A DNA stretch of 64,000 bases, from NCBI GenBank assembly GCA_024752435.1, contig CP103023.1, positions 1,860,001 through 1,924,000 of the forward strand. Direction: 5' to 3'. Each line of letters begins with the position of its first letter. Within the stretch, counting starts at the first letter, position 1. Source of the DNA: Allantophomopsis cytisporea (lineage: Eukaryota > Ascomycota > Leotiomycetes > Phacidiales > Phacidiaceae). Made by a program: the position numbers and the translations under genes. Below, one piece after another: positions 1 to 10,991 of this stretch. The notes under the pieces were generated by a model, which was given only the letters and a program-made list of their open reading frames with translations, ran no database searches and was not told where the DNA came from.

Positions 1-841
1 CAGTCATACACAGTAGAGTTGATTATATTTGACATACGCAGAGCGCCAGATGAATGCTATGTGTCATATTCGCATATTGATGAGGCACAGATGAGGCTGT
101 ACACTTCAATCTACTTTGCGTGCCGGACATGCAGTCCATGCCCAGAAGGATTGAGTTGTGATGCGCGTGGTCAAAGTCTATGTGGACATCCACCATGCAT
201 CGTCGTACAGATCTGGATACTTGTGCATCCCGATTAACGAAGCTGCATGTGACTGAACTAGTTACTTGCCGTTGTGGTATCACTTGATTTGTCCCAGATA
301 AATGAATGAGCGTCATCTCATCCGAACACCCTCTCGAGCCGTTGAGTCTCATTTAGTATTGTATGATGGTGGAGTGGCAAAGGGAAGGGGGATTATGATA
401 GAATTCGGTGATTATTGACACGATAAAGAGACAGAGGCACAGAAGTTCATGCTGAGGTATGTAGCTACTTACCGTAGCTACATACCTCAGCTTATTGATT
501 GATTCTTACGCGGGCACTGCAATGATGATTGACTATCATATGGCCGTGATACATCTTATTATCATCACGGAATCTATATCTGTTCGATCTTACCTAACTT
601 ACCTATCCACTCTACCTATCACCCTACCTTAGGTATTCTACCCTTCCAAACCGACGGGAGATTATTATCAATCAAAACGCATCCGTTCCCTCACACTCTC
701 ATAACTCCCACATAGTCATCATACTCACCTTGCGACTTCACACAAAGCCATTGTTCGTGTTGTGCGCATATTCCCCCAGCACTTGTTCGGTTACCTACTT
801 TGACTGCAGCGAAAAGATAGATACTAGATAGATACTGACGA
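1..841. other. Intergenic, upstream of the Aro80-like regulator
   Basis: No convincing gene is visible; the short ORFs on both strands have no recognisable content. The stretch holds a perfect inverted repeat at 451-491 and, from about 590 to 640, a run of TTACCTA-like repeats. The last ~200 bases are pyrimidine-rich and probably serve as promoter and 5' leader of the downstream gene. Confidence 0.5.
451..491. repeat. Perfect 18-bp inverted repeat (hairpin)
   Basis: The left arm 451-468 (begins GCTGAGGTATG) is the exact reverse complement of the right arm 474-491 (ends CATACCTCAGC), with a 5-base loop TTACC. It lies about 350 bp upstream of the transcription factor start. It could be a cruciform, the tip of a small inverted-repeat element, or a structured RNA. 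Confidence 0.9.
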
Positions 842-3800
842 ATGACTATCAAGCACTTGCCTTGCGACTTCGTCGGCATGGAATTTGCGAGGGCCGTTAT
901 CTTGACCTACGGATCATCCACAAACCCCGAGCAACTGGAGCATCGCCTGACCGAACCCCAATTTTCCCCTCCAAAAGCCAATGCGTATGCCGTTCCAAAC
1001 CGTATAAACCCGACATCATTGTCGCAAACATCATCAATTAACACAATGACGCCCAACATCGCACAAGGCACCAATTATTCTGAAACAGGATCGCCTTCAA
1101 TCGCAAATCATCAAACACCGACGAATGCGAATGCTCAACCCTATGAATCTACGAACTCTGCGTCTAGGAACGCTGCTGACGCCCACGCGACGCCTGCCAA
1201 TGGCAACCCAGGAACCAATGGTGCGACGAACCTGAATAGAAATGATAGTACAGCCTCGAAAGAAGATGCAGCGTACCAACCGTCTGCTTCGACGACTGGC
1301 GGAGCACAGCATAAGCGTGTTTATCAAGCGTGTATTCCTTGTCGCCGCCGGAAAGTAAAGTGCGATTTGGGTAGCGTTGACAACCCCAGCGATCCACCAT
1401 GCGTCCGATGTCGCCGCGAGAGCAAAGAATGTTACTTTTCGGCTACCAGAAGGAAGCGCAAGGTTGATGATGTTGATGGAAGTGAAAGCGCGTATGGTGA
1501 AGTAGGCAGCAATGCGGACGACTATATCATCAGGAATGCGCGGAAGAGGCTTGGTAGCGTTGGAGGCGCCGAAATCTCAAGGCATGGAGGAGGTATTGGT
1601 ATGATGCCATCGACCAGCGCGGGAGCTATGGCGGGCTGGCAGGCTGATCATAGTCGTGGGCTTGGAATGGAGGAGAGAGAGGGCTTGCCGTTGACACCTG
1701 GGGGTTCCGTGGGGAGGACGCAGCCTTTGAGACGACCTGGTGATAGGGATCACAGACATCTGGATGAGGCCAATGTTCAGATGGAAAATCCTGAGGCTCA
1801 GGATGTTATGAGAAAGGGGGTTTACGGGCCGCATGATGCGCTGGATTTATTGTATAAAGCTACGAACATGATGGGCAATCCTGAGAACCCGAGAATCAAG
1901 GATTTGAGCACTTCACTACCGAACTCAAGAATAGGTGCTGGAACGCCAACTTATGGTCAGCGGGAGACAAGCGAAGAGAGGGGTAGAAAGCCAGAAGTTC
2001 GCAGGAAATCGACGATGCCACCACCACTCAAGACAAGAGAGCCAACTGGCGCTGATATGGGTGCCGATAGTAATGACTTGACGGATCGCTTGCAAGACCC
2101 TGGCTATAAAGCAGCTTTGAAAGCGTGGTCGAGATTCAGATTTGTTCGAGCTGGATGGTTTACCCCTAGTGAGGCAATTGACTACATCGAGTACTATTAC
2201 AAATATTTATCTCCGCTTACACCTATCTCTCCTCCAACATTCCGGGATCCTGGCACGCACCCTACGCTCCTGGTCGAAGAGCCTATTTTGACGGTTACAT
2301 TGCTGACGATATCAACGCGATACCGCATAATGCCTGGACCCGGTGGCCACTGCAGATCTCATGCAATCCACGAACAATTATGGACATATCTGCGAGGCAT
2401 GATCGAACGCTGTTTATGGGGTCAAGAGGCATTTGGTGGAGGTTTCTGTGGATCTGGAAGCGTGGACATTCATGAGGCAGAAAGTTCCAGTACTGCTCCA
2501 TGGCGAGGACTACGGAAAGGTAGTCTGAGAACGCTGGGAACGGTTGAGAGTTTAATGATCCTGACAGAATGGCATCCAAGAGCTCTTCACTTCCCACCTG
2601 CCGAGGCAATAGATGAACTCATGTTGCCTGAGCCTGGCGAACTCCAGAGGATGTTCAACCCAGATGATGAAAACCCTCACCGAGCACCTAGTGGTGTTGG
2701 TGGCAAGAGGATTGAGAGTTGGCTTGAGCCTGCATGGAGAAGTGATCGCATGTGTTGGATGCTGCTGAGTACTGGCATGGGCCTTTCTTACGAGCTTGGT
2801 GTCTTCGACAAGATTGATGAGATGCTGACTGCTGGAGGCGATATTGCACGTCCAGAGTATGAGGATGAAGGCTATCGGTTGCGGGCAAGTCGTATCAAGA
2901 AGCTACTGCTTATTTATGTCACACAACTTGCAGGACGACTGGGTTGGACAAACATGGTTCCTGAAGAGCTTCGAAACGAGCCACCATCTGAGGTTCGAAA
3001 GAGACGATCATCGCAAGATTTCAATTCACCCGGCACGAGTGTAACTGGTATTTCTAATAACACGTTTAATTATATTCCCGACCTTGAAATGGACGATCAG
3101 ATCATTCATTGCTGGAGTGGAATAACGACCGCTATGCGCATTGGTAATGAGAGGCTTTTCTGCTCGAGAAAGCACACAACCGATATCATCCAGACCGGAA
3201 GGTATATTGAGCTTCTGAAGGATTTCCAACCTATGCTCTCGACCTGGCAAAAGGATTTTTCACGTTTTAACCTTCCACCGTATATACGCCATATTCTGAC
3301 CATCGAATACGAATATGTGAGAATATATGTCAATTCTCTATCCCTCCAAGCGGTTGTTGAACGCTCATCTACAAATGCAAGCTCAAATGGTCAACCTGCG
3401 GGCAATCAAGCTCCATTATCCCCAGAGACACAAAGCTACTATGGTAAGCTCCCTCTAGCACGCCTGGGAGGTTTTGGAGCAGCAGACCAAGAATATGTCC
3501 GCGAGGTGGTTGAAGGAAGCCGTAACCTTCTGCGCACAGTCGTCGACGGTCTCCTCCCAGGTAACTATCTTAAACACGCTCCTGTGCGCACATACTTCCG
3601 CATCATCTCTGGCGCCATGTTCCTCCTGAAAACATTCGCTCTGGGAGCCAGCAAGACCGAGATCGAAACCAGCATCGGACTCATGGACCGCGCCGTTAGT
3701 GCACTGAGAAACTGTGTCGTTGACGACGTCCATCTCGGCATCCGATTCGCTGATCTCCTCGAGACTCTTACAAGTCGTCTGCGCACTCGATTCATGCACG

Positions 3801-4318
3801 CTCCCAAGGGTGCAACGAGCGGGGCACGCAGTCCAGTCGCTGAAAACGGGGCCAGTACGCCTCGTCCTGAGAATGGCGAGCGAACATGGGGAACGCCGGT
3901 CGGCGGGCCAAGTGAGACGAACAACCAAGGTATATACACAGATTCCATCCCCAAGTCTGCCTCGAACCAATCACCAACAACTACAGATCCTGCCCCCCAA
4001 CCTCCAATTTCGCAATTCGATTCCGGTTCCGGCGTCACCACCCCCTTCTTCTCTACTAGCCAAGCCTACACGCCCATACCGAATCCTCTGTTCCCGACTG
4101 GCAACCCATCCAACCCGGATCTTGCTGACCCCTTTTCTCTGGGCAATGACTGGGCGGCCGGCGATGACTTTTGGTATCTGCCACCCGGCGCCGCGTTCTT
4201 TCAAAATCAGGACCAGAGCACTATCCAGACCGCCGAAGGTGTGGCGCTGAACGGGCATGATTTACTGGATTTCGTCATGGGGGATGTTCCTAGTGGAATG
4301 GGCAGTGGGGGTTTCTGA
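842..4318 (+). CDS. Aro80-like Zn(II)2Cys6 transcription factor
   Basis: Probable nuclear regulator of 1158 residues in one uninterrupted reading frame. Residues 164-197 form a binuclear zinc cluster, C-X2-C-X6-C-X12-C-X2-C-X6-C (CIPCRRRKVKC, then PPCVRCRRESKEC), followed by a basic RRKRK patch. The long third spacer with DNPSDPPC is the pattern I know from yeast Aro80, which activates aromatic amino acid catabolism. Orthology is therefore inferred and the target genes are unknown. The middle part (from about residue 400, FTPSEAIDYIEYYYKYLSP onward) looks like the fungal-specific transcription factor domain; the tail is Pro/Ser/Asn-rich and acidic at the end, as in activation domains. The first ATG is at 842, but the ATG at 1046 (residue 69) has a better start context (A at -3) and precedes the low-complexity N-terminus, so either may be used. 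No internal intron is needed. Confidence 0.88.
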   Translation: MTIKHLPCDFVGMEFARAVILTYGSSTNPEQLEHRLTEPQFSPPKANAYAVPNRINPTSLSQTSSINTMTPNIAQGTNYSETGSPSIANHQTPTNANAQPYESTNSASRNAADAHATPANGNPGTNGATNLNRNDSTASKEDAAYQPSASTTGGAQHKRVYQACIPCRRRKVKCDLGSVDNPSDPPCVRCRRESKECYFSATRRKRKVDDVDGSESAYGEVGSNADDYIIRNARKRLGSVGGAEISRHGGGIGMMPSTSAGAMAGWQADHSRGLGMEEREGLPLTPGGSVGRTQPLRRPGDRDHRHLDEANVQMENPEAQDVMRKGVYGPHDALDLLYKATNMMGNPENPRIKDLSTSLPNSRIGAGTPTYGQRETSEERGRKPEVRRKSTMPPPLKTREPTGADMGADSNDLTDRLQDPGYKAALKAWSRFRFVRAGWFTPSEAIDYIEYYYKYLSPLTPISPPTFRDPGTHPTLLVEEPILTVTLLTISTRYRIMPGPGGHCRSHAIHEQLWTYLRGMIERCLWGQEAFGGGFCGSGSVDIHEAESSSTAPWRGLRKGSLRTLGTVESLMILTEWHPRALHFPPAEAIDELMLPEPGELQRMFNPDDENPHRAPSGVGGKRIESWLEPAWRSDRMCWMLLSTGMGLSYELGVFDKIDEMLTAGGDIARPEYEDEGYRLRASRIKKLLLIYVTQLAGRLGWTNMVPEELRNEPPSEVRKRRSSQDFNSPGTSVTGISNNTFNYIPDLEMDDQIIHCWSGITTAMRIGNERLFCSRKHTTDIIQTGRYIELLKDFQPMLSTWQKDFSRFNLPPYIRHILTIEYEYVRIYVNSLSLQAVVERSSTNASSNGQPAGNQAPLSPETQSYYGKLPLARLGGFGAADQEYVREVVEGSRNLLRTVVDGLLPGNYLKHAPVRTYFRIISGAMFLLKTFALGASKTEIETSIGLMDRAVSALRNCVVDDVHLGIRFADLLETLTSRLRTRFMHAPKGATSGARSPVAENGASTPRPENGERTWGTPVGGPSETNNQGIYTDSIPKSASNQSPTTTDPAPQPPISQFDSGSGVTTPFFSTSQAYTPIPNPLFPTGNPSNPDLADPFSLGNDWAAGDDFWYLPPGAAFFQNQDQSTIQTAEGVALNGHDLLDFVMGDVPSGMGSGGF

Positions 4319-5214
4319 GAGGCCATGTGGACTTGAAGTGGAAAGAGTGAGTATGCTGAGGGTGGTGATTATGACTTACGATTTTGTACGTGGCTTTTGA
4401 CATTTGTTTGCATTTCTGCGCATTATGGGTATCTAGCGGTGGCTTTATTCTATGCACAGACTGCGAGATAGAGCGATTTCGTTCAGATGTGCGATTTTTT
4501 GGCTGGTGGTTGGCGTTGCTTTCACTGTGGTCCTCAGGACCTGCTCATTTCTATACGTATTCTTATATATGATCACAAGATGCGCATCTTTACAAGCGCT
4601 GCGATGTTTTATGGACCTTCTAACAGATCGTTTTTTGTGCGGATTTAGCTGGTGGCTAGCGTTGCTTTTACTGCGGTTTTTGGGACCTGCTCCTTCTAAT
4701 ACATTTTTGTTCTCACTTATAATATCACTTTGCTAAAGTCTTCATCGACTTTGTCGGGTCTTTGTTATTCGCCAGAGCTATTGGTGTGGCGTTTGGGAAA
4801 GCAAACAGGACTCCTATGTTTATATGTCCTCTTTGCTGTCTCATTGGAATTTTTGCCTTTGTCGACTTTGTCGCGTACGCTGTTTTAGAATGAGATGGGT
4901 GTGGATTGTTGCACCTCAACTGCTGTTTGCTTTCAGAATATGCATGCATTTACGAAGTTTTCTTCTTTTGTCACAGCAATGCACTCATCAGTTATTCAAT
5001 TCTTTCTGTATATGACCTTTACTACACTTTAGTTACTCCAAGACAAATGCTTATATCACGTTCATGTCAAAGGCTGATTCATTAGGCTGAGGTTATCATT
5101 ATATTAAATGAAAGTGCTCTTACCTATGCATTCCAGAAATGGAGCTACTAATAACAAAGGGACTTACCTGCGATGATGATAATTTAAGAAAGGCCTACCT
5201 CACTTACCTCTGTT
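4319..5214. other. Intergenic, 3' side of the regulator; diverged direct repeat
   Basis: No gene recognised. Two roughly 56-bp copies of the same sequence lie at 4501-4556 and 4647-4702, both reading GCTGGTGG near the start and GGACCTGCTC later. They agree at about three quarters of positions, and most differences are transitions. The rest is T-rich and probably 3' UTR. Confidence 0.5.
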
Positions 5215-5903
5215 TCATTCCTGGATGGCGCGCATCATCTCTCTGGCCAGCACCCTGAATTCCTCCGCCGCCGCGGTCCAGCCGCCAGCAGTGAGGTAGT
5301 GCAGGTATGAAGCGATGGCCGTCGCCTGGGCGCCAGCCGGCGTACTCCAGGGGGCACTCCTGAAGGCAGCGGCGCGTTGGTTGACGACGGCCCACAGCCC
5401 GAAGGACAGCGGGGTCTGGTTCCGGGGGCAGCGTTCTCAGCGTTCTCAGCGGCGCGACGGAAGGTCTGCGCTACGGCGAGATAATTCCTGATGTTGTTGG
5501 CCAAGATAGCGTCTACTTCTTCTTCCGCTGACCTAAGGCCGAGATCTCTAACGCTTGCCAAGACGGTTTGGATATGCAGAAGGCGCTCGCGGAAAGCTGC
5601 TGGGACATTTTCTGCGTCGTCGTCCGTGTATGGCGTCGTGCGCTCGCCGTTCAGGTATTCTACGAGGGCTTTGGCGCGTGGGATCTCGGCTTCGCGTCGA
5701 TCGAAGGCCTGCTCTTGCTGCTCTTCTTCCTGCTCTTGCTGCCGGACTAGTCGGCATAGGCTACAGAGGGCTCGGCGGGTGGTGCGGCCGAGCGTGACGT
5801 GTGGGATGCCGTATTGAGGTGCGCTGTATGACTCGCATCGCGAACGGTAGATTGTCTCATCTCTGCCACAGCAGGAGTAGATGATACGGGTGCCCGAGCA
5901 CAT
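5215..5903 (-). CDS. Cys-rich hypothetical protein, C-terminus in a shifted frame
   Basis: I do not recognise the family. The uninterrupted frame starts at ATG 5903 (MCSGTRIIYSCC) and runs 222 residues to 5235. Its first 50 residues hold six Cys (2, 11, 12, 23, 47, 50), which could bind zinc, followed by a Q/E-rich helix and an acidic helical region. After about residue 155 the frame turns into Arg/Pro/Ser-rich low complexity. From the same point another minus frame reads a helical, ordinary-looking tail (NQTPLSFGLWAVVNQRAAAF, ending in EMMRAIQE) and stops at 5215-5217. The two frames meet at a run of five G on the plus strand (5424-5428); one extra base there would join them. Either this copy is frameshifted or the base call is wrong. 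No intron with usable phase was found. A TATA-like box lies about 128 bp upstream. Confidence 0.6.
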
Positions 5904-7106
5904 GGTGGTTGTGGTTGTGGTGATGAAGTGCTGTGAGATGGTTGCGCTTGTTGTATGCTTGCGGTGTATTTATTGTGTGCTTGTTGTGTGTTTGCTCTAT
6001 GTTGAAGATAACTTGAACAGAAGTCTCTCGTATTTATACCTAGAATCCATTACCACAGCAGTAGTTAAAGATGAATATGTGCAGGAACCACATTGCTTGA
6101 ATTCATTCCTGAAACCTAAAATTACAAGAGGTCAATTGTTCGATGCTATATTCCGACACAATGTCGTTGTTGTTGAAGAACAAAATAAGGAGTGTATAGT
6201 GAATTTGACAAAGAAGTGCACTTTATAACCTGAAAGGTTTTCAACAATGACATTGTTAAGAGGCAAGCTGTGATAACTCATTCATTAGGTGTGTCAAGAA
6301 CAGACGTAAGAATAACAATGGAAGAACAACAACCTAAATGAAAGCGCTACTAGGTACAATATCATTCAGTGATCCATCTTAAACTGTGACATCAACGCTT
6401 AGCAACCATGAAGGTATACCGGCACTTGCAATTCCACGATGTCCATACGCTCTTCAAAGCATCCCGGTTAAATAGCAGCCAGAGGAGTTCAAGTGTACTA
6501 GCCCTGAATAGATCAAAATCCACTCAAACGTCTTGTCAAGAACTGAAACTCCTCTCGAAGGCATCCCGATGGTAACATCATTATTGCTTGCAACTTTACT
6601 ACCAATGGCACGCCAGCATGGTCTCTAGATTAGGAATTTCTATCTCTCAGGAGGCACGAACAACGATAATGAATTCCCGCACATGCGTAATTTCTAGAAC
6701 GCCTGCACAGTTCAGGACCTGTAGTTTAGTTAAGCTCACACACACGTAGCTAACTTCAAGATGCATGATGAGACCCTTTGCACAACAAGGCCGTGTTCGT
6801 TAAAGCGGGCTAGAGACTTTAGAATCATCAACGAAGCAGACACCACCAGACTCATCTTGTGCCAAACTCAAGAAACTACAAGTACACTTCACAAGGCGCA
6901 TCAAGAAATCACAATGACGTAGACACAAGGAAGACGCAAGAGATCTCGAAAGACAAGCCAGTATAAATGTCTAATCTATCACTCAAAATACAAAAATACA
7001 TCAAAGGAAACCCCTATCCACAACTCCAGATGCCAATGCACGCAAAGATCAAACCGCACATATCAGAGCCCCCGATTTTCTAAACGCTCACATTGCATAA
7101 AGGCGT
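5904..7106. other. Intergenic, promoter of the Cys-rich gene and 3' side of AGC1
   Basis: No gene recognised. The left part is the upstream region of the minus-strand Cys-rich gene; the right part is probably the 3' UTR of the mitochondrial carrier. Composition is unremarkable. Confidence 0.5.
6031..6038 (-). promoter_or_regulatory. TATA box candidate of the Cys-rich hypothetical gene
   Basis: TATAAATA on the minus strand, about 128 bp upstream of the ATG at 5903. The sequence matches the consensus; function is inferred from position only. Confidence 0.4.
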
Positions 7107-9349
7107 CTACTGCTTGCTGCCACCGAGGACCCTGGGGAGGGATTTCCAGCCCTCCTTGGTAAGGCCCTTAGGTCTCCCAAAGTCACCGTCGAGGTCGAGG
7201 ATGATCTTGAGGGCGTTCTTGGAGCGCAAGTAGGGCAGGGAGCCGGATTGCTCGCCCAAGCCGCCGGACAGGCTTGCGGGACCCTGGCCGTGGATCTTGG
7301 CGGAGTCGCTCTCTCCGCCAGGCATGGGGAGAAGGTTCTGCAAGAACTCGTAGGCGGCGAGCGTGAAACCGAATTGTGGGGAGGAACGCATGATACGTGC
7401 TGGGCCACCCTTGAAGAAGGCCTTGAAGCCCTCCTCCTTGTAGACGGTCCGTGCGCAGTGACGGAGAGAAGTGTAAGCGGTGTCACCCTTGCGGGCTTCG
7501 ACTTGGAGACGGGTCTTGATAACGTCGCAGGGTGTCGTGAGGTAAGCAGCTGGCATACCGGCGATGGCACCGGCTGTGAGGAGTTGGAGAATACCCAATT
7601 TCTTGGTTTGAGACTCGCCGAAGTAGTCGCGCTTGAGATGGTTGTAGGTTGGGAAGTAAATGGCAGAGAAAGGAACATCACGGAGAAGACATGCTGAGGC
7701 ACCCTTGTAAAGACCGACGAGACCGAGGTTACGGACAATCCACATGGCGGAACGACGAGGAGTACCCTCCACGTTCTTCGCGACCTCACCCTGGACTTGA
7801 AGACGAATCTTGACAATTTCGAGTGGGTTAGTGAAAACCTGAGAGTGGGTCAGTTATGATCATCAAAGTACTCCAAAATAGATACTTACCACTTGACAAG
7901 CTCCAGCAGCACCACCGGCAAGAATCTCATGAGGAATCCAAATCTTTCCGTTCTTGTCCGAGAAGTGACCACGGACAAGATCGTTGACAGTCAACTTGAT
8001 AGCCTTCTCTGGAGCAACACCAACAAGTTGTGGCAAGACACCGGAGTAAAGTCCCTTGGCACCCTCGTTCTTAACGACCTTCCTGAAGCAATCGATAGAG
8101 TTCTTGTAGAGCATCTCTCCCACTCTGTTACTTCTTTGGTTCTGCATGCGAGTCTTAACAAGATCAATTGGGTAAACCATGAAAGCACCAAAAGCACCAG
8201 CAACACTTCCCAAACCGAAATGGTGAATAGATTCGAGGATCTGGTGAAGCACGTTTTGGCCTGTAGTCTTGGCCTTGGAGGCAACCCCAGAAGCCACACC
8301 AGCCACAGCAGTGAAGGCTGGGTTTCTCCAGGATGGATCGAGGACCTTAGCAAAGTCCGATAGACCAAGTCTTCCGGATGGCTCGTCCAGACTGGCGAAA
8401 TGGAATAGAATGTCGGCCTCCATAGGGGTAAAGAGAGAGAATCTAGTGATCTTGGCGGCCTCGTTCAAGAACTCCGTTCGTCCAATCTTCCCATCAGAAC
8501 TTCTCGATACAGCTTGTCTAATAATCATCTCTACCAAATCCATTTCTCTAATCATGTTCTGGAAAGCTCTAACATTTGCGTACGAGATCTTACTACCGGT
8601 TGAAATATTGCAAAGAGTGTGTAAATTCTCCAAAAGATGGTCGGAAAGCTTGTGTCTAGCCGTTTCCAAGATGATGTGCTGGAAATCCTCTGGCTCAATG
8701 TATCCATCTCCATCCTTGTCAAACAAGTGGAAGGCCTGTCGTATTCTCTCTCCCTGAAGACCCCTGAGCATCTGCGAGAATTGCGGATACGTCATTTCAT
8801 GTCGTCTCTTCTTGCCTCCAATGTACAAGCTCGCCCACTCGCAATCCCAATTGAATGGGATGCTCGACTCACCCTTGTTGAGTTCGTAAAGCTTGCGGAA
8901 ATCATCGTACTTGACGGTTCCGGTGCGGTCGACATCGAAAAGGCGGAACGCGATCTCGTACTCGGCATCCGGCTTCGCAAGGAGGTTTTCGAAGGTTCCC
9001 CAGTCGTACAGGTTGATCTTGCCCGAGTTCTTCCTGTCAGCTACGCGGAAGAGGATGGCGTACTGCTCGCGCTTGATCTTGTGCTAGAAAGTCAATTGAA
9101 CATTAGCCAGCGGTCCTGCAAACATACACCAGATATCATCGCATTTCAAAGACTCACGTAATCCTCCTGCTCCGGTGCAATGGCATTGATGAACTCCTCC
9201 TCGCCCATGACCAATTCGCCGGTTGACTCATCCTTCTTCGCGTATGTGTCGAAGGTGGCCTTTGCCTGGACGGACAGCGCGGAAGTGTCTTGCTCGACGC
9301 CGAGTAGAGACTCCTTGACCTGTTCGGTCACTTGGGCGACTTTGGACAT
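7107..9349 (-). CDS. AGC1: Mitochondrial aspartate/glutamate carrier with EF-hands
   Basis: Inner-membrane carrier of the aspartate/glutamate (citrin/aralar) type, which exchanges mitochondrial aspartate for cytosolic glutamate and feeds the malate-aspartate shuttle. Three exons were deduced: 9349-9158, 9083-7890 and 7838-7107, with introns bounded by GTGAGT/TAG and GTAAGT/CAG; the joined product is 705 residues. The N-terminal half carries EF-hand-like calcium loops, clearest at residues 114-125 (DVDRTGTVKYDD) and 186-197 (DKDGDGYIEPED). The C-terminal half has the three mitochondrial carrier signatures PIDLVKTR, PLEIVKIR and PCDVIKTR, one per repeat. Length and the order EF-hands then carrier fit the family. 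The start ATG follows TTCGAG and begins MSKVAQVTEQ. The minus-strand cyclin gene lies upstream in tandem, with no sign of co-regulation. Confidence 0.93.
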
Positions 9350-10991
9350 CTCGAAGATCTCTCAATTGGTGCTTGGTAATGAAAAAGCACACGCTGCAAT
9401 GAAAAGCCTCTGGTTAGCAATCGTGCCACCCCAAAGTCCGATTGTCGCCGGTGCGAAAGAGAAATCAGGTCCGAGCGGCGGTGAGAGTCAGGGACTGCTT
9501 AGTCGCGTCTCTCGGCAGCCTTTCCTGGTCTTGGGTTTCTGGAGCGTGTGACTGGAAGGGTGGGGAATCTGGAACTCCGCGAATTTAAAATAGGGTCGTT
9601 CTCGGAACAGGAGCAGCGATGGATAGCAAAGCAACGAACTGTCACTCTTTATCGAAATCTCAACTCAATTTTAACACTAGTGTATATAAGCACCCGAACC
9701 TCGAAGTCCAAAAACGAATGTATGAGCGACGAGGATACCGTTTCACTAGAAGTGCGACGGTCAACAATTGTGATCAGAACAATAAATTGAGAATCGAATC
9801 TTGCGGGTGATTTTCTGTTTTTTTCAAACAATGCAGAAGCCGATCTGTGTTAAGAGAAAGTAAATTTCGCTGCCTCCCGAACCGTCGTTCTCGACGACCA
9901 ACCACTTTCCACGATTGACTCCAGCCGGTATCGCGCTTCAAACCTTGATTCTCCTGTAGGGTCGGCTATTTGTTCATCCGATTATTATATCATGTGACTT
10001 GTACAAAGACTGTAAAATACTAATCAAGAATTGTAAAATAATGAACTGTTTTGGGAGAGAGGTCGATTCATGTACGTAGTACATAGAATGTTTGTGGCGA
10101 TTTGATTCGAGTGAGCGATATTAACAGGTTCTTGATCATCGAAAAATTTGTAATGATATGTACTTGTTGCCAAGCAACGACAAGCCTTCATCTCATAGGC
10201 GCGCTTGTATCACCACCAGGCCAAATTCCAAAAGCGGATTATGATGAGATCGAGACGAAACTTTCAGGTATATCATTGTCACGATTAACAAAACACAAGC
10301 AGCTGAACCTGAGAATATTGTTCAATTAATTCCATACCACCACTACTATCGACGATCCACTATTGGGAACTATACTCTTTCAAAACCCCTCAGAGAGACG
10401 AAAGGAGAAAAAAAAGAAAAAAAGAACAAGGTGGGGGAGAGCTGATAAAGCATCCTTTGATGGGAAGACGCATCCAGCAAATAGAACTAACAACGTGTGC
10501 TTTTTGGTATTGTGAGGGAAGAAGGGCGTCATGATCTCATCTTATCATTTGTATTGAAAGGCCATTCCAGTATACCACGCCCAACTCCGACCTCCTCGCG
10601 CTGGGAGGAAAGTCAAAACGCCAATCGGAAAACAAAATCGAAGAAGATGGACGACTAAGGTCTCCATGTCTGCCGCAAAAAAAAAGAGGGGCCTCATAAT
10701 TAGAGAGAACCGAAATGCAGGACACTAGCGGGCCATGCCATGTGCAAATTCCGTTACCAGAATCCAAAAAAAAATAAAAAAAATAATGCAGCAACGCCGG
10801 GGAATCAATAGTCTAACAAGTCTGGGGAATGGTGGATATCGAAAAGAGATCCAGATACGACGGGGGGCATTCCATAAAATGCTTAGGATATTGCGCATGA
10901 GGTGCTGGTCGTACCTGGTCCACAGAAGATTTACATAGAAAGTCATGTGTCGTTAAGTGTGGTAAAAAAAGGGATGTCGAAGACTTTACTA
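9350..10991. other. Intergenic between AGC1 promoter and cyclin B 3' end
   Basis: No gene recognised. The part next to 9350 is the AGC1 leader and promoter. The region 10,380-10,800 is A-rich with several poly-A runs and probably includes the cyclin 3' UTR. Short ORFs here have no recognisable content. Confidence 0.5.

Noticed and set aside
3455..4041. Minus-strand ORFs of 158 and 171 codons opposite the Aro80-like gene
   Set aside because: They lie wholly inside the coding strand of a well-supported gene, overlap each other in different frames and show no domain or splice logic.
5408..5460. Short intron to reconcile the two frames of the Cys-rich gene
   Set aside because: The only GT...CAG pair near the junction is about 43 bp and leaves the frames out of phase.
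7248..7697. Plus-strand ORF of 149 codons over AGC1
   Set aside because: Antisense shadow of the carrier domain; composition follows the reverse complement of carrier codons.
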